Assembly: GCF_033568475.1 (NCBI RefSeq)
Contig: NC_133123.1
Coordinates: 138,462,062-138,526,061, forward strand
DNA: 64,000 nucleotides
Reading direction: 5' to 3'
DNA from: Henckelia pumila
Taxonomy: Eukaryota; Streptophyta; Magnoliopsida; Lamiales; Gesneriaceae
In this document: piece by piece, positions 21,441 through 34,239 of the stretch
How positions within the stretch are numbered: position 1 is the stretch's first letter
Layout: each line of letters starts with the position of its first letter
The notes under the pieces: model-generated
Told to the model about the DNA's origin: nothing
Database searches by the model: none
Seen by the model: only the letters and a program-made list of their open reading frames with translations
Made by a program: the position numbers and the translations under genes

Positions 21441-24386
21441 AACCCTAAAAGAGATTTCCTTTGGACCAACAATATCTGCAACCTCTGTACGATTCTCTAA
21501 AATATGTTTGATCTTTTCAAATCAAGACATGGATTCTTCCGGGAGAAAATTTGCATCTGGCTCCCTTAATTTTTTATATTTAAACATTCAGCAATTTTAG
21601 ATAACGGTGATCGAAGCGGTTTATTTAAAAAAAACGATGTAATCAATTCGACTTTATCAATTGACGGTCGGATTAAAAAACCGTTTATATAATATAATAT
21701 AATTAATAATATATTTTAAAATTTAAAAACCTAAAATATATATATATATATATAATATAAAATAATTTATATGTATCATAGTTTAAAAACTAAATTATCA
21801 TAAAAATATATTCAAAATATTAATTATAGTTATGTATTTTTTAAAAATTAATTAATTAATTAAAAAACTCTAATTATTAAAATAATATTTTTAATGAAGT
21901 ACAAATTTCAAATAATCATGTTTATATAATAAAAATATTAAATTAAAAAAAACTAATCTTTCAAAAAATTAAAAAAAAATCGAAAAATCGGTTGAACCGA
22001 TTTCGACTGGTTTTGATTGGTTCAACCGTTAAAACGATTTTTTTAAAGTATTTTAGATTGAACCAATTACCAATTTTAAGTCGAACACCCATGTGATCCA
22101 ATTTTGAAAACATGAAGTCGAGTTATTCATGAGTCATGAGTATCTTGGAAGCTGTTGATAAGTTCGAATCATATATATAGGTACTTTAGGATATATGTTT
22201 TATTGTATCCCTGCTTATTTGACATCTTTATTCATATTTTTCAATTATTTTGTTTAATTTCGTATGGCTTTTTTTAAGCTAATTTCGTATGATTTTTAAG
22301 GTTTTGAAAACAAGGTCAAATCATGTGATGCCAATTGTCATGTATCCTCGATGAAGACGGAAGCGGCGGACAATGAATATCGAGATTTAAAGAAATAATT
22401 GACGGAGAGTTTCTCTTTCAAGGTAATTTTATAAGACTCAAAAGACCTCAAAATTCCACCAAAAAAGAAATAAAATAACAAATGAATTTTTATTTTTTTT
22501 CCCTGCACATCTACCTAGGAGTGAGAGTGTGAACGAATAAAATATTAATAAAAATTTAGGGCTCGAATTAAATATATTTAAATTTAAGTTCCATTCGAAA
22601 TTCAGCTCGAGTTTGACTCGAAATGAAGTTTGATTTGAAATATATAATATAATATAATAATCAGTAAAGTTTGTAAGCGGATAACAAATTATTGAACAAA
22701 ATAATTTTGCTCAAAAAATGTTCAAATATGTTCGAGTTTGGCTCGAGTCATTAATAACATCAAATACGAACAAAATATTATCAAGTCAGCTCGAAAAATT
22801 CGCGAATCAACTCGATTCGTTTACAATCATATGGCATCATCTCATAAAAGACTTACTTTAATCGTTATGATCAAATTTGGGTCAACCTAATATCTTTTAA
22901 TTTTTGAATATATATATATATTGACATAACATCGACATATTTGACGGCATTAGTTCATTCATGTAAAAAAAGGTCTAAAAACAATTATAATTGCAAACTA
23001 ATATACAAAATTGTAAGGGGGAAAAGATAATAAAAGAAAAAGAAAAAGAAAAATGGAACATATCAGGCTGATACGCATTTAATTAATAACAAATATTACT
23101 TAACCAGTTAAAATAAAATTCCAAAGATATATAAACATTTGGCCTAGATATATTGAATATAATTGCTGAGCTTAATTATCAAGTTACATACATTATTTCA
23201 ACTATCTTTTATAATTGTTGTCATAAGGTAAAGTACTTTCCTACAACACCGGATATTAAGTTTGTAATATACGACGTTTTATAATTTTTTTACTTACATT
23301 AACAGTTAGCACAAAAAATAAATATGAATTGATCACACATCATTATTTTATCATATGTTTGACTCGAATTCTATTCGGAAATTACAATATATATATATAT
23401 ATATCATATAATCATTTATGGTACATTTTTTTATCATAGCATCATATGAACCAAAAAGTGATCTAATACTTTATGAAAGAAAGAACTCAGAGGTCAAAAA
23501 AACAAAAGAAAGAAAGAACTCAATAAATACACATAAAATTGCACATATCCAAAGTTTTCAAAGAATATGGATTTGCTGAAATTGCTTCTTCTCTCCCTAA
23601 CCCGTTTGTGTGGGAACATGAGAATTCTCCTTCCTGTAATCCTGTTTGGAAGATATATTGTATTGTAAATTTTCCATTTAATAATATTTAGAGTCTTCCT
23701 CTCGATCAGGAAAAAAAAAAACCAATTATATGATTTGGACACTTGGGCTTTATTATCTTCAATCTCGTGCTCCACCATGTATATTTTACGCTTATAATTC
23801 CACATTTATGTCCATCTTATCATCAACACAAAAAGTTCAGCTAATAATGCTTCATTAGTTATATATGATTTGACCCACCAGGGGCCCCCTTCTACCTATG
23901 TTGGGCATTTGACTGCACCAAGACAATACAAATTTATAAATATTATTAAGCATGGAACTGATTAAGACTCAATTTCAGTTCCATAATTATCACTAATACA
24001 AGATAGCTAATATTATAACTGATAATTAATTAATAAAGAAAAAGCAGTGCTGAAGCACACTTGGATTAATATAGATCCCATTCCACTCGAAGTGGTAAAT
24101 TAATCCGGTGGCTAAATTACCAGATAACCACAATCAGCAGCGCTTTAATTTCCTTTTTTTTTTTAATCATAAAAGACACGTAGAAAAGCTAGAATCTGAG
24201 GTCATAATGACAACCTTAATTAGTAGTTAAATTTAGCGCACAAATTCGATAATTCTTCAACACATATATGTTAAGTCATCATTTCCCATCATTCTCGAAC
24301 TTTAACTTTCAGGGCATTATTATTTTATTCCAATATTTGTCTTCTTGAGCATGGAGTGGCCAAATCACAAGATGTAAGATTATTAT

Positions 24387-24421
<35 letters not shown>

Positions 24422-24500
24422 CATGTATATTTTATACATGATCATATAGCTCGGCATTTGAGTGAGTTGAATAAAAATGCCTAGCCGTGCTCACTTCTCA
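21441..24500. other. AT-rich intergenic region with decayed repeats
   Basis: About 21610-22085 carries a repeat with CGGTTGAACCGATT/GGTTCAACCG ends, resembling another copy at about 31990-32470. About 22560-22820 has many dispersed CTCGA/TCGAG words typical of old plant repeats. TA microsatellites occur near 23389-23404 and 24390-24419. No gene is supported. Confidence 0.45.
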
Positions 24501-24516
24501 GTATCTGTCAATCAGC

Positions 24517-24630
24517 ATGGAGTTTTCTTCTTCTTCTTCTTCGTCTTCCTTAGGACGGTGTCGGGCGGAACGACGACGACTACTTTTCAGATTGAGATGT
24601 TCGTGGTGTCGAAAGCTGCAGCTTAATTAA
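24517..24630 (+). CDS. possible small Ser/Arg/Cys-rich peptide, 37 residues
   Basis: ATG at 24517 opens a frame ending TAA at 24628-24630: MEFS, a run of eight Ser in all, then a basic Cys-containing segment (LGRCRAERRRLLFRLRCSWC). GC content rises locally compared with the AT-rich flanks, and a TATA-like TATATTTTATAC lies about 90 nt upstream. It does not contain the conserved block of DVL/RTFL peptides. It could be a short peptide gene or chance. Confidence 0.25.
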   Translation: MEFSSSSSSSSLGRCRAERRRLLFRLRCSWCRKLQLN

Positions 24631-24639
24631 CTGATGGGC

Positions 24640-25680
24640 TTATATATTTCATATGGTAAATAAATATCGTTTTTTTTTCTTTGATTTGTATTTTTTTTTT
24701 TTCAAATTATTTTCCTCTGGTTTCCCATTATTGTGAACAGCAAAATATTTCAGGATTTTGAGAATTATGTGTAGGTTGTTTAATAAGGAAATATGTAGTA
24801 ATTCCTGGAACTCCAGGTTTAAAGTGCATATCCGATTCAGTAACAGTCCAATACCAAACAGCTGATTGTATTTTTGACAAGAATAAGCAGTCATAATTTT
24901 CACTTTCTTTTTCTCAAATATTTTAACAGTTTCTTTCCAAACACGTTCGAAGTTTAGAGGTATCAAATTATTGTCCCATGAATATCCGGATGAAGTCCTT
25001 AAAAACTGTATACATAGACTTGGACAATTTTCTCTCTGTTAAGGATCGAGTTAAACGCAAGTTCATGATTTTAACACACACAGAGTAAATTAGAAATTCA
25101 ATAAAAGTTGAAATTTACAAAGATGTCAAGAGTTAAACGTGTGGACACATCATGTATGAAAAGCCCGAACCCACCGTATTTTTTTTGTCTTGCCGGCCAA
25201 ACCAAGCTGCCAGGTTTTTTTTCGCCCCTTTCCTCCTGAGTGGTCCATGTATTTTTCTAACATCCAAACACGAACTTACCACGAAATTAAGGTTGTAGAA
25301 AGAGCAACATTTCATTTTAAACTAAAAAAACCCAAAAAAATGTTTTTTTCCCCCACTCGTTTCAACAAGAAATATCACCAAAAAATTGTTGGCAAAAGAA
25401 GTCTCTTTCTTCCACTTATATTATAAGATAAGACGAGATAAGAAAACGTCTTTTCGGGTAGGAGAGAGTCTCAACTCGAGGTTGAATCATCTATCATCTA
25501 TGGACATGGACGATGCCATTGAACCCATACGACAAACACAACAGCATAGTGTGGTCCTTGTGACTTAGCGGCCACAGCGATTATTACACAGAAACAACCA
25601 ATTCCTATTTGGTTTGATGTTTTTGTCAGCTTCAGTGAGATCATCCGAAAAATTGCAACACAAATCTTGAATAACATTTC
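24640..25680. other. spacer with a possible decayed gene relic
   Basis: On the minus strand 24760-24960 has a long open frame with non-AT-biased composition but no recognised domain. Nothing else is supported. The right part is likely the downstream flank of the Tubby-like gene. Confidence 0.3.
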
Positions 25681-26057
25681 TTGTTACATTCTCTAATCAA
25701 TCAACAAGTAGTTTTGGCTAAATGAAGCTGTCGTTGTATGAGACAAAATATGCAAGACTAGGGACAGGATAGCCAATCCCTGCTCGCATAAAACCTCCGA
25801 CTATTTTCATACAACTTGGACAGCTCGCTCTCATGCTGGAATTTGCAGCTAAATGGGAGACGCTTATATCAATGCATGCAGCCCACAAGTGATCAAAAGA
25901 AATGCCCGATCAATAAATTTTTGGTACAAGTAAATTCAACGGCATAATCTTTACACGAGGTGCATATAAAATTCAACAATTCAGAAACAGAAGATCCGTA
26001 TGTAAACATAATAGCAAGAGTGTTTGGGCATTTAAGACAAATAACATTCTGCTACTT

Positions 26058-28470
26058 TTATTCACATGCCAGCTTGGTATCGAAGCTGCTTAAACAGATG
26101 GCAAAGGCCTGAAACGCAGATAAAGGGTACCGATAATCCATGGTGAACATATCTTTACCAACCTTACCAAATTGCAAAATGACCTTGTCATGATCAGATT
26201 GTGTCGGTTGAGATGGTGTAGGTGCACCAGCAGCAGGCTGCGAGGCAGCGATAAGCTGGAAATTCTTGACAGAAGCAACAGTCACTCGCCCACGGAAATT
26301 GAGGCACCAACACTGCAACTGTTCATGCCATCTCGGTGGTTTGTTCTTCAGAACCAAAGGTCTTTCTTTCAAGGTATCCTCGTCCTCATGCGAACTGATG
26401 ACCATGTCTGAAAACCTAGCACTGCCAAATTCTGTGGAGCTACCCATGGATTTTGAAAAGGAAATACTCCTGAATGAATCATCAAGAGATTGGGGAAGGA
26501 GTTCGGGTTGACCAGGGACAGTAGCACCAGGCTCCAGTGAGGAAACAGGAATAGAGTGCATGATGCACTGCATTTTACGTGGGCCCCGAGTTCCTAGAAC
26601 ATTAAGTTCGTACGTGATTTGAGCAATATTGTGACTTCCAATCGAGACTTTTGGAGAAACTTTCTTAGAGCGGAACCTACGGCTGGTATTACCAGGAGCG
26701 GGAATATTGGAGCTGTTGTATGGTGGCTGTGTATCGTATATTATGAACTTGGTACCAAGAAAATTAGACCTGAATTCGGAAGGAGTAGCAGACAAGTCAG
26801 TTGAACAACTATAAGGATCCCCACCACCTAACAAAGAAAGAAATGGCAGCAGTGCACTTCGGTATATGGAAATATAGAACGATACCATTAAGTGCAGGTT
26901 CATCTTCATTCATTTCCATGCTTTGGCGCATTTGATAATTTCATTTCAATTACAAACAACAATGCAAAAACTATATATAACTCAAGGAGAGATTATTCTA
27001 TCTAAATCCCTTTCTCTACAGCCTAATTCGACTAATTGAAAATAAGAAAGTTTAAAATCTGACATGCTGACACGCGGAAGTAGAACAAGATAATGTGACC
27101 GGTCGGAAATAAGCTCACCTAAGTTTTCCAATGTAACTGCGACTTGACCTTGATATTTTATCAGCATCCATTGAAATTACATACTCTGTACAAGTTGTTT
27201 TGCGATTCCGTTTTGCAGAAAGAAGAAATTTGCCATTCTCTACAAGTAAAGCTGAAAAAAGAAATAGCTTACTAATTTATTATTAAGTTCAGAAAATGAA
27301 TAAATTCAAATAAAATGGAGCATTAATCAAAAGCATTTCAGCCAATCCATTTCAAGCATCAACTCATTTTTATAGAAATATTTGGGGAATTGATTTGAAG
27401 CCTTTAATTCAAATTCACTCTAATTGTCTAGAAAAGTTTTAATTTCATCGTTACACCAAAAACCTATAGCCAATGGCAGCAGGGCAACTCAAATATTTTC
27501 AATCTGTCAACCACTCAAACAGTGTGTTTCGCTTAACTTAAAATAAGTAGTTTCTCCTGTCAAAAAAAAAAAGTTGTTTCTCCTGTCAAAAAAAAAAGTT
27601 GTTTCTCCTGTCAAAAAAATTTTTTTTTGCTTCTTGAACCAAAACAAGGTACTTTAAAATGAAGAAATAATTTCAATCCTTCCTGATTCACTCCTCAAAT
27701 TTTCTTACTTTAAAATGAAGAAATAATTTCAATTCTTCCTGATTCACTCGTCAAATTTATTTTTTTAAAAAAAAAATCAATCTAAACACAACCATAAATT
27801 ACAGCAGAAAAATCATTCCAAAATTAATTTTAAACATAAAATAACTTGTTCATCTTGGCAGATAACAAGGTCAACAACAAACTTTAGTCCAAGAACTCAA
27901 CAGACCGAACAATGGAGAGTAAATCATCAATGAGAAAACTTGCCAGGGCTTAGGCAAAGGAACAGATGGTAATTCAAATTCAACTTGTCTCTCTTAATGA
28001 AGCATTGTACAGTTCCATCTCGTGGGCCAGGCTGCCAAAGGGAAACAAACAAGATGGTTTCAGAATGTAAGAGTCTACTCAATCAGCCTCTCAAGAAACA
28101 ATGAAAAAGAAAAAACTTTTACTTGTTTGAGAGACACGGGAAAGGTCAGTTTTCCACAAAGCTCGGGACTCTGAACAATTTCCAGGCACATCTGCCTCCA
28201 CGATCTACAGACAGCTGCACAGGCAACAACATGTCTCCGACCAGGCCACGAACTCTCGCTCTCCTCCAACCTCTTAATCACGTCGCGGAGTAACTCTGGA
28301 GGAAGACCAGCCCAACAACTGCTCTGTATAACTACAGGCTGATCATGCAACTCGTGAACAGCACCATGAGACTTACCACGGTGATGACCAGCAAGCTGTA
28401 CTTCAAAACCTCGTCTCGATAAGCTTCCAATACTATCCCTTAACTCACGAGCTAGGCTACGAAATGACAT
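26058..28470 (-). CDS. Tubby-like F-box protein (four coding exons)
   Basis: Proposed CDS: complement(join(26058..26769, 27119..27251, 27944..28031, 28123..28470)), 1281 nt, 426 residues, the usual TLP size. An F-box lies at about residues 50-105 ([18 protein letters not shown] ... VCRSWRQMC). The tubby beta-barrel runs from about 116 ([15 protein letters not shown]) to the diagnostic C-terminus KLACE. K188 and R190 (GKLRSNFLG) correspond to the phosphoinositide-binding pair described for Arabidopsis TLP3. The protein is expected to dock on plasma-membrane PIP2, move to the nucleus on stimulus, and act as an SCF substrate adaptor. Intron 2 (27252-27943) has a GC donor (CTG then GCAAGT). The R190 codon is split by intron 3. 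Introns 1 and 3 are GT-AG. ATG 28470 matches the family start [22 protein letters not shown]. Confidence 0.95.
27541..27762. repeat. tandem repeats inside intron 2 of the Tubby-like gene
   Basis: GTTTCTCCTGTCAAAAAA occurs three times at about 27-bp spacing (27550-27620). A 55-60-bp unit (TACTTTAAAATGAAGAAATA...) is then duplicated at about 27650-27760. They enlarge the GC-AG intron. Confidence 0.8.
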
Positions 28471-29209
28471 TTATAGAAAGTTGCGACATCCACTGCTTCT
28501 TCTTTATAATTCTTTCTGTATTTGTAGGGCAAAATTATGTGTCATCATAAAATTGAGGTTTAAATATAAACAAGTGAAATCAGACATTTATATACTCGAA
28601 AACTAGAAGTAACCTTAGTGCTAAAAACCTTTCATCATATCTTAACAGGAAATAATAAAGAAGAATACGAAAAAGCATAAAGGAAGATTCCCACAAAAGA
28701 AGTTCCTCACATGGGACACACAGGAGTAGATCAAAATTCAAATCACTTCTACATCAATATTCAAATTAGCAAGCTAATCCACGGATTCTTCATCAATTAC
28801 GGAAATCTTCAGTAAAATTTTAAAAAGAAACACTTAAATGTCACATTTTAACCCCAACAAAAACCGATTCTGATCTTTCAACCCAAAAGAAGGGGGGAGG
28901 AAAAACACCCAAAGCAAGAAAATTAATTCGAAGAACAAGAAATAGCAAAAATTAATAGCTTCGAATTTAGAATCTTTACAGTAAACCAAAAATCGACAAA
29001 AGCGAGACCTTTAATATATCATCTTCATGCTTGAAGGCAAATTCACAGAACCAGCACACGAATTTCAGGTAAAATCCAAAACCATCACCACCCACTGAAC
29101 ATTTCACACACACAAACCTAATTAGAACTGTGAAGAATACGAAAAGCTTAAAATCAGAGCACAAAAGCGGAAAAAGGGTACAATTGAGTCTCACGTTGGG
29201 GGCCTAACC
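28471..29209 (-). promoter_or_regulatory. 5' UTR with leader intron of the Tubby-like gene
   Basis: Upstream of the ATG the minus strand has an acceptor (TACAG then AAAGAATT, exon from 28515) and, about 690 bp further up, a good donor (GCGCCAG then GTTAGG, exon end 29209). This implies a 693-bp leader intron (28516-29208), common in TLP genes. It is not confirmed by transcript data. Confidence 0.6.
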
Positions 29210-29280
29210 TGGCGCCGAAGGAAGGCAGTTGGCCTCGGTTGATTGTGACTAACGGTTGGCTATGCCTGTATGTATGTATC

Positions 29281-29312
29281 TCTCATCTCTCTCTCTCTCT
29301 CTCTCTCTCTCT
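29281..29312 (-). repeat. (GA)n tract in the Tubby-like promoter/leader
   Basis: A CT run on plus reads as (GA)n on the coding strand, in or just upstream of the first untranslated exon. GA tracts there can bind BPC/GAGA-type factors; use here is inferred. Confidence 0.6.
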
Positions 29313-29329
29313 GGAAATGTTGAACAGCC

Positions 29330-31585
29330 GATTCCACTCCCCATTTAAGTCGGCCTCACGGGCTAATCTATCTACGCAAATTTTATATTAATTAACATTA
29401 TAAAATCATATTCTTATTATTATATTTATATATATATATATATTTTTTCATGATATGTGTTTTTTTTTTTTCATTTTTATGAAATAACGAAAAGTTTGAA
29501 AATTTTCATTTCATGAATTAGAAAATAATTATCATAGAAGATGAGCGGAGACGGTTTGGATCAAACTCATCTCAAAAGTTAGCTCTAAAATGAAAGGTTT
29601 ATCATTGTCTATATAAAAAGCTCAGCGTGAAGATATTAATGGGTGAATATATTAACGGGTGGCCAACTATATCTATATAAAATGCTCCCAGGTTATTTGA
29701 TTATATAGTTGAAATATTTGTCTAAATATTCAAAATGATTTTTTTTTACATTTTTTATTAAGAGTTTATGATTGAATACAAACTGCTTGTCGGATGACTA
29801 ATTAAAGGTACAAAATGTTCTAGTTTCACCCACTTCCTTAACTACCATTAATGTGCATTATTTTTTTAAGTAAATTTCTCTAGACTTATTTTGCTTGCAT
29901 AGAAGTTAAACAATATTGTAGCTCTAAATAATTGATTACTTAAATTGCATTTATAATCTACAATCCATAACCGGCCTAACCCTAGTCATGAGGAGAATAA
30001 TTTATATGTATGTGTGTGAAGAGGTCCATCCAATTCATACATACAGTTAGAAGTGACATTTTAACCAAAAAAATAATAATTTTTATGGGTTGGGTAAGAT
30101 ATCTATCTCATAAAATAGATTTATGATACGGTTTCATAGAGTTTTTGTGTGTATATGTATGTATATATGAGTAGGTTTCCTGTGAAAGAGTCTCACAAAT
30201 TCATATCCGTGACACTGAATAATAGGTTTATAACTTTGGCGAAAAATAATGTTTTTGACACAAAAAAAATATTTTTTTCGTTAGATGGGTCGGATTGGAG
30301 ACACGCCTCACAGAAGAGACGATGTTATACGAATTTGTGTGCAAGTATGCTTTTTTCCGATTTCAAATACTTCGAAAGTACGTGAAACATTAAAAATGTA
30401 CGACGATATTATACGAATTTGTGTGCAAGTATGCTTTTTTTCGATTTCAAATACTTCGAAAGTACGTGAAACATTAAAAATGTATGCGTAGTTTGGAAAG
30501 TAAGGGCGAAATATCCTCGAAATCGCTAAGTTGAAGTGTAAGCATATTTTAAAATTGTCAAGGCGACAGTAAATGTGGTTGATATACATGTTTAAACTAA
30601 TATGCAAACGTAACGCATAATTTAATCGCACAAGGATAAGATAAAGTAATATTTTAAATGTAACAAGTTAGATTTGAGAGCGAGATTTTATATGGTAACT
30701 GTCCGATAAGCACATTATAATAGAATTTAGTTAAAGTCAAATGTTTTGATTTGAGTACTCAAAGGTCATCTAGTGGGTGTAGCATCTCACCTTTCACATG
30801 CCCAAAAGTCTAAACCAAATACAATATTACAAAAATGGTATTCAGTTAGTTTATCGATCGAATTAAATGCAGTGCACACGTGTGATTTGGCTACTTAATC
30901 ATTTAATTAATACAATTATTAGTTCGTTTGATGGTAATTAAAACTTGAAGGAAAAAAAAGAGAAGGATTCATGTATTATTTTTCAAAGTAATTTGATGGT
31001 GACAAAATTGTGGAATCCAGGTTGTATATGACAAAACAGAAGAGATGCCCCAAACTTGGTGCACATCCTAAATAATATCGCACGATATGATAGCCATAAT
31101 TAATTATTAGCCCTAAATTAAATCTATCATTTACCGCATTACTGTAATTTTGGACAATTTTGAGTTAAAATACAAAAAAAAAAAAAAAAAAAGGTAGTCC
31201 AATGATAAATTATTGATCGCACAATCTAAGAAATGTGTGGAACTTTATATTTATTTAGAAATATGCATGATTAAAAAATTAAACAAGTGGTGGACAGTTC
31301 ACAGTCCTCCGATCCATTCAAACAAGGACTCTTAACATTTATTTTAATTTAATTAAAAGAACGGGGGAAAAAGAAAAGGAAACATGTCACCAATTTTAAT
31401 GTTACGCAAACTACTCTAGTGTGCATGAAAATTACGGTAACGTACCAATCCCTTCGAGCAAAAAGGATATAGTTTAATTAACCCACCTAATTAACACAAT
31501 TATATTACGTTAATTATCAGTTGATATATATGTACGTCTATCAATTCCAGTGGTTACAAATCGTAGCTTGCGAGTGAAGTGTGGA
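29330..31585. other. AT-rich intergenic region
   Basis: No gene. Contains an 84-bp tandem duplication at 30319-30485 and TA/A-rich tracts. Confidence 0.45.
30319..30485. repeat. 84-bp tandem duplication
   Basis: GAT(G/A)TTATACGAATTTGTG starts at 30321 and again at 30405; the two units are nearly identical over the full 84 bp. Near-identity indicates a recent duplication. Confidence 0.9.
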
Positions 31586-31588
31586 TTA

Positions 31589-31717
31589 GGTAGTATTTGG
31601 GGGAGTTTTTTTTAAAAGCATTTCTCAGTTTTTTCGTTAATAAAATTTTGAAATTTTGTAAAATTTTGTTAACGAAAGGCTGAGAAGTGATTCCTAAAAG
31701 CTCTTCCAAACACTATC
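31589..31717. mobile_element. Tourist-like MITE (129 bp)
   Basis: TIR GGTAGTATTTGG at left and, reverse-complemented, GATAGTGTTTGG at right. The arms continue inward (AAAAGCATTTCTCAG, TTTTCGTTAA, AAAATTTT) to form a near-complete hairpin. The trinucleotide TTA is duplicated at 31586-31588 and 31718-31720, the PIF/Harbinger target habit. Confidence 0.85.
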
Positions 31718-31720
31718 TTA

Positions 31721-33414
31721 ATCACGCAATGCATGCATACGGACCCAAATCTTCTACTGTTACTTAATAATAGCATTTGGTGCTGACACCGTGCTGTTGA
31801 GCAAAATGTCATCGTTTTGCTTGTCATATGTTAAATTCTTTTGTTTTTTACACCTTCGTCTTTATTATTTTTTGTTTTTAACACTATTATCGTTACTTCA
31901 TTCCTATTTATGCTATTTAAATATATTGCTCTTTATTTATATTAATGTGAGTGTTTTCATAACTGGACTAATTATAATCAAACTTATAAATTCTTAAAAA
32001 ACCGTTCAACAAAATATTTGGTTCAACATATCGAAATAATGTTATGTTATAAAAAAAATATAATATAATAATTGATATATATTAAATTTTAAAGATTTTA
32101 AATTAGAAATTAGTTAAAAAAAAGAAGTACATATATAATATTAAAATATATCTTTATCAAAACTAAAAATCTAAACTACAACATATATATAATAAAATAT
32201 CAAAAAAATTATATATACTTTTCAAGTAAAAATAAATGAAAATAAACTCAAATATTATTAAAATGATATTTTTAACAAAGTTAAAAATAAAATAATCATA
32301 TATATCATCAAAACAATATTTTAAATTATAAATATAGAAAATAATGTTTTTTGAAAGAGATATATGAAATAGATGAATCGGTCGAATTGGTTTTAAACCA
32401 ATTCAAGGATGATAAGACCGATTCTTGATCGAGTTTAGCCTATCAATTCAGTCCAATTTTAAAAACACTAGTTAATGTCCGTAAAATTTGATTTCTTACA
32501 CGAACCAGTTAGAAATAAATAATTGGTACATGATTGTGCTTTAAATATAAATAAAAAATATTTATTTTATTGTATTTTTATCAGTTTATTAAAATATATT
32601 TTAGGCATATATATGATTATTTATGACTATGATTTTATAACTATATAATTATAATACTTTAATATAAACAGAGGGAAAACATATAATTGTATTATATATT
32701 TATAAATTTTTGAAAATATATTGTATTTGAATATATAATTTATCAACATAAATCTATAATTGCTATCCAAAAACTAAAATAATTAATTATTATATTATAA
32801 TTTTAAAAACTTACATTTATTTTTACACTTTTATTAATAAAATAATTTTGAAAAATAAAATGTCAAGTTGAATTTATTAAAAATATTTGGATCTAAAAGC
32901 AATTTTATTCAAAAGTAAAATTAATTATTTAGTTGGATAATATACTAATCAAGTCATTTACAATAGTTCATACATCAATTCGTTAATTTATCAATTATTC
33001 GTGAATTTTAATTTGTTAATGTTGTGCGAATAAATTTCATTTTATTTTTACTTTTGAAACTCTTTTTTTAAAAAATGAAAAGAATCTAAAAAAACTAAGA
33101 AAGAAACAAAGAAGGAAAGTAAAAGTAAATAGATGAACATCACCAAATGTTGTTATTAGACCACAGTGGAGTATCCTTGTCCCATACATACATATATATT
33201 TATTTATTCGATATGATGAACACAAACAATGATCACTTATTTAAGTATTGACTGGTGTGACGTTCACTTATTAGATTTAAAAAGGTCACATCAACGATGT
33301 TAACGATAAGTGTTCACTGTATCAAACTCATAAATATATCAACTCAAAAAAAAATTCCTTGTTTGCATGTATACTTATAAAAAGTTTTTATTAAAATAAA
33401 TAAATAAATAACGG

Positions 33415-33445
<31 letters not shown>

Positions 33446-33784
33446 TTTTTTTTTTTGTTTTTTTGTTATGGTCTTCGTCACTACCTATGTACAATCTTCC
33501 ACTCAAATTTGGAGGAAGATGTCATGTCATTTTATGCGTTTAAGGTAGTGTTTGTCTTGCTAGGCTCAAGGAATTTAAATAGTTTTATTTTATTCCCAAT
33601 TGTGTGCTTGTACTTGATATATAAATAAAATCGATTCATCCAAAACATATATCAAGTTATTTATAAAGATTGTTTTTATCCATAAGCTTATTTAGCGGTC
33701 AAATCTGATCAAGAACGAATCGAATCGATTCAAAATCGATCGGAATCATTATTTCTTTTATCTCCTATAAAAAACAAAAAATAT
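31721..33784. other. AT-rich intergenic region
   Basis: Contains a diverged repeat (about 31990-32470) related to 21610-22085, and a GT/T run at about 33414-33456. No gene recognised. Confidence 0.45.
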
Positions 33785-33789
33785 TATTA

Positions 33790-34074
33790 TGTTGTGAAAA
33801 AGTAAAAATTTACGGTAAAAAGTAAATACTCCAAAACTCAAAATATATCAAACTCTACACTTTATAATATTTTTCTCTCAACTCAATTGTATTTTTCATC
33901 ACAAATGAAGACTTATTTATAGATCCACATTTGAGATTAGTCCAAAAATAAATACATCATCATCTACATCATCACACACTAATTTTCCACATTTTACAAC
34001 TCAATATTCAACATTCAACATTCAATATTCAATATTCAACATAATAATAAAAAATAATAATATATTTTTCAACA
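33790..34074 (-). repeat. 3' LTR of element B
   Basis: 285 bp, ends TGTTG/CAACA. Includes a run of TTCAATATTCAACATTCAA-like short repeats in its right third. PPT complement CTCCCCCTTG follows. Confidence 0.95.
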
Positions 34075-34239
34075 CTCCCCCTTGTGATGATGATCGTGAT
34101 ATGATGATTATCTTCATTACGTGTTTTATACTGCCTCGTTAAAAACCTTACTAGGAAAAACTCAGTGGGATAAAAACCATAGTAAGGGAAAAAGAGTGCA
34201 GCCACGTAAACTCCCCCTCATGTTAACATGAGTGATTCT

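Noticed and set aside
24649..24966. 105-residue minus frame
   Set aside because: Coding-like words in two frames but no recognisable family; recorded only as a possible relic.
34021..34050. Short TTCAATATTCAACA repeats as a CRISPR-like or satellite array
   Set aside because: A few imperfect short units within an LTR, with no spacers; ordinary LTR internal repetition.
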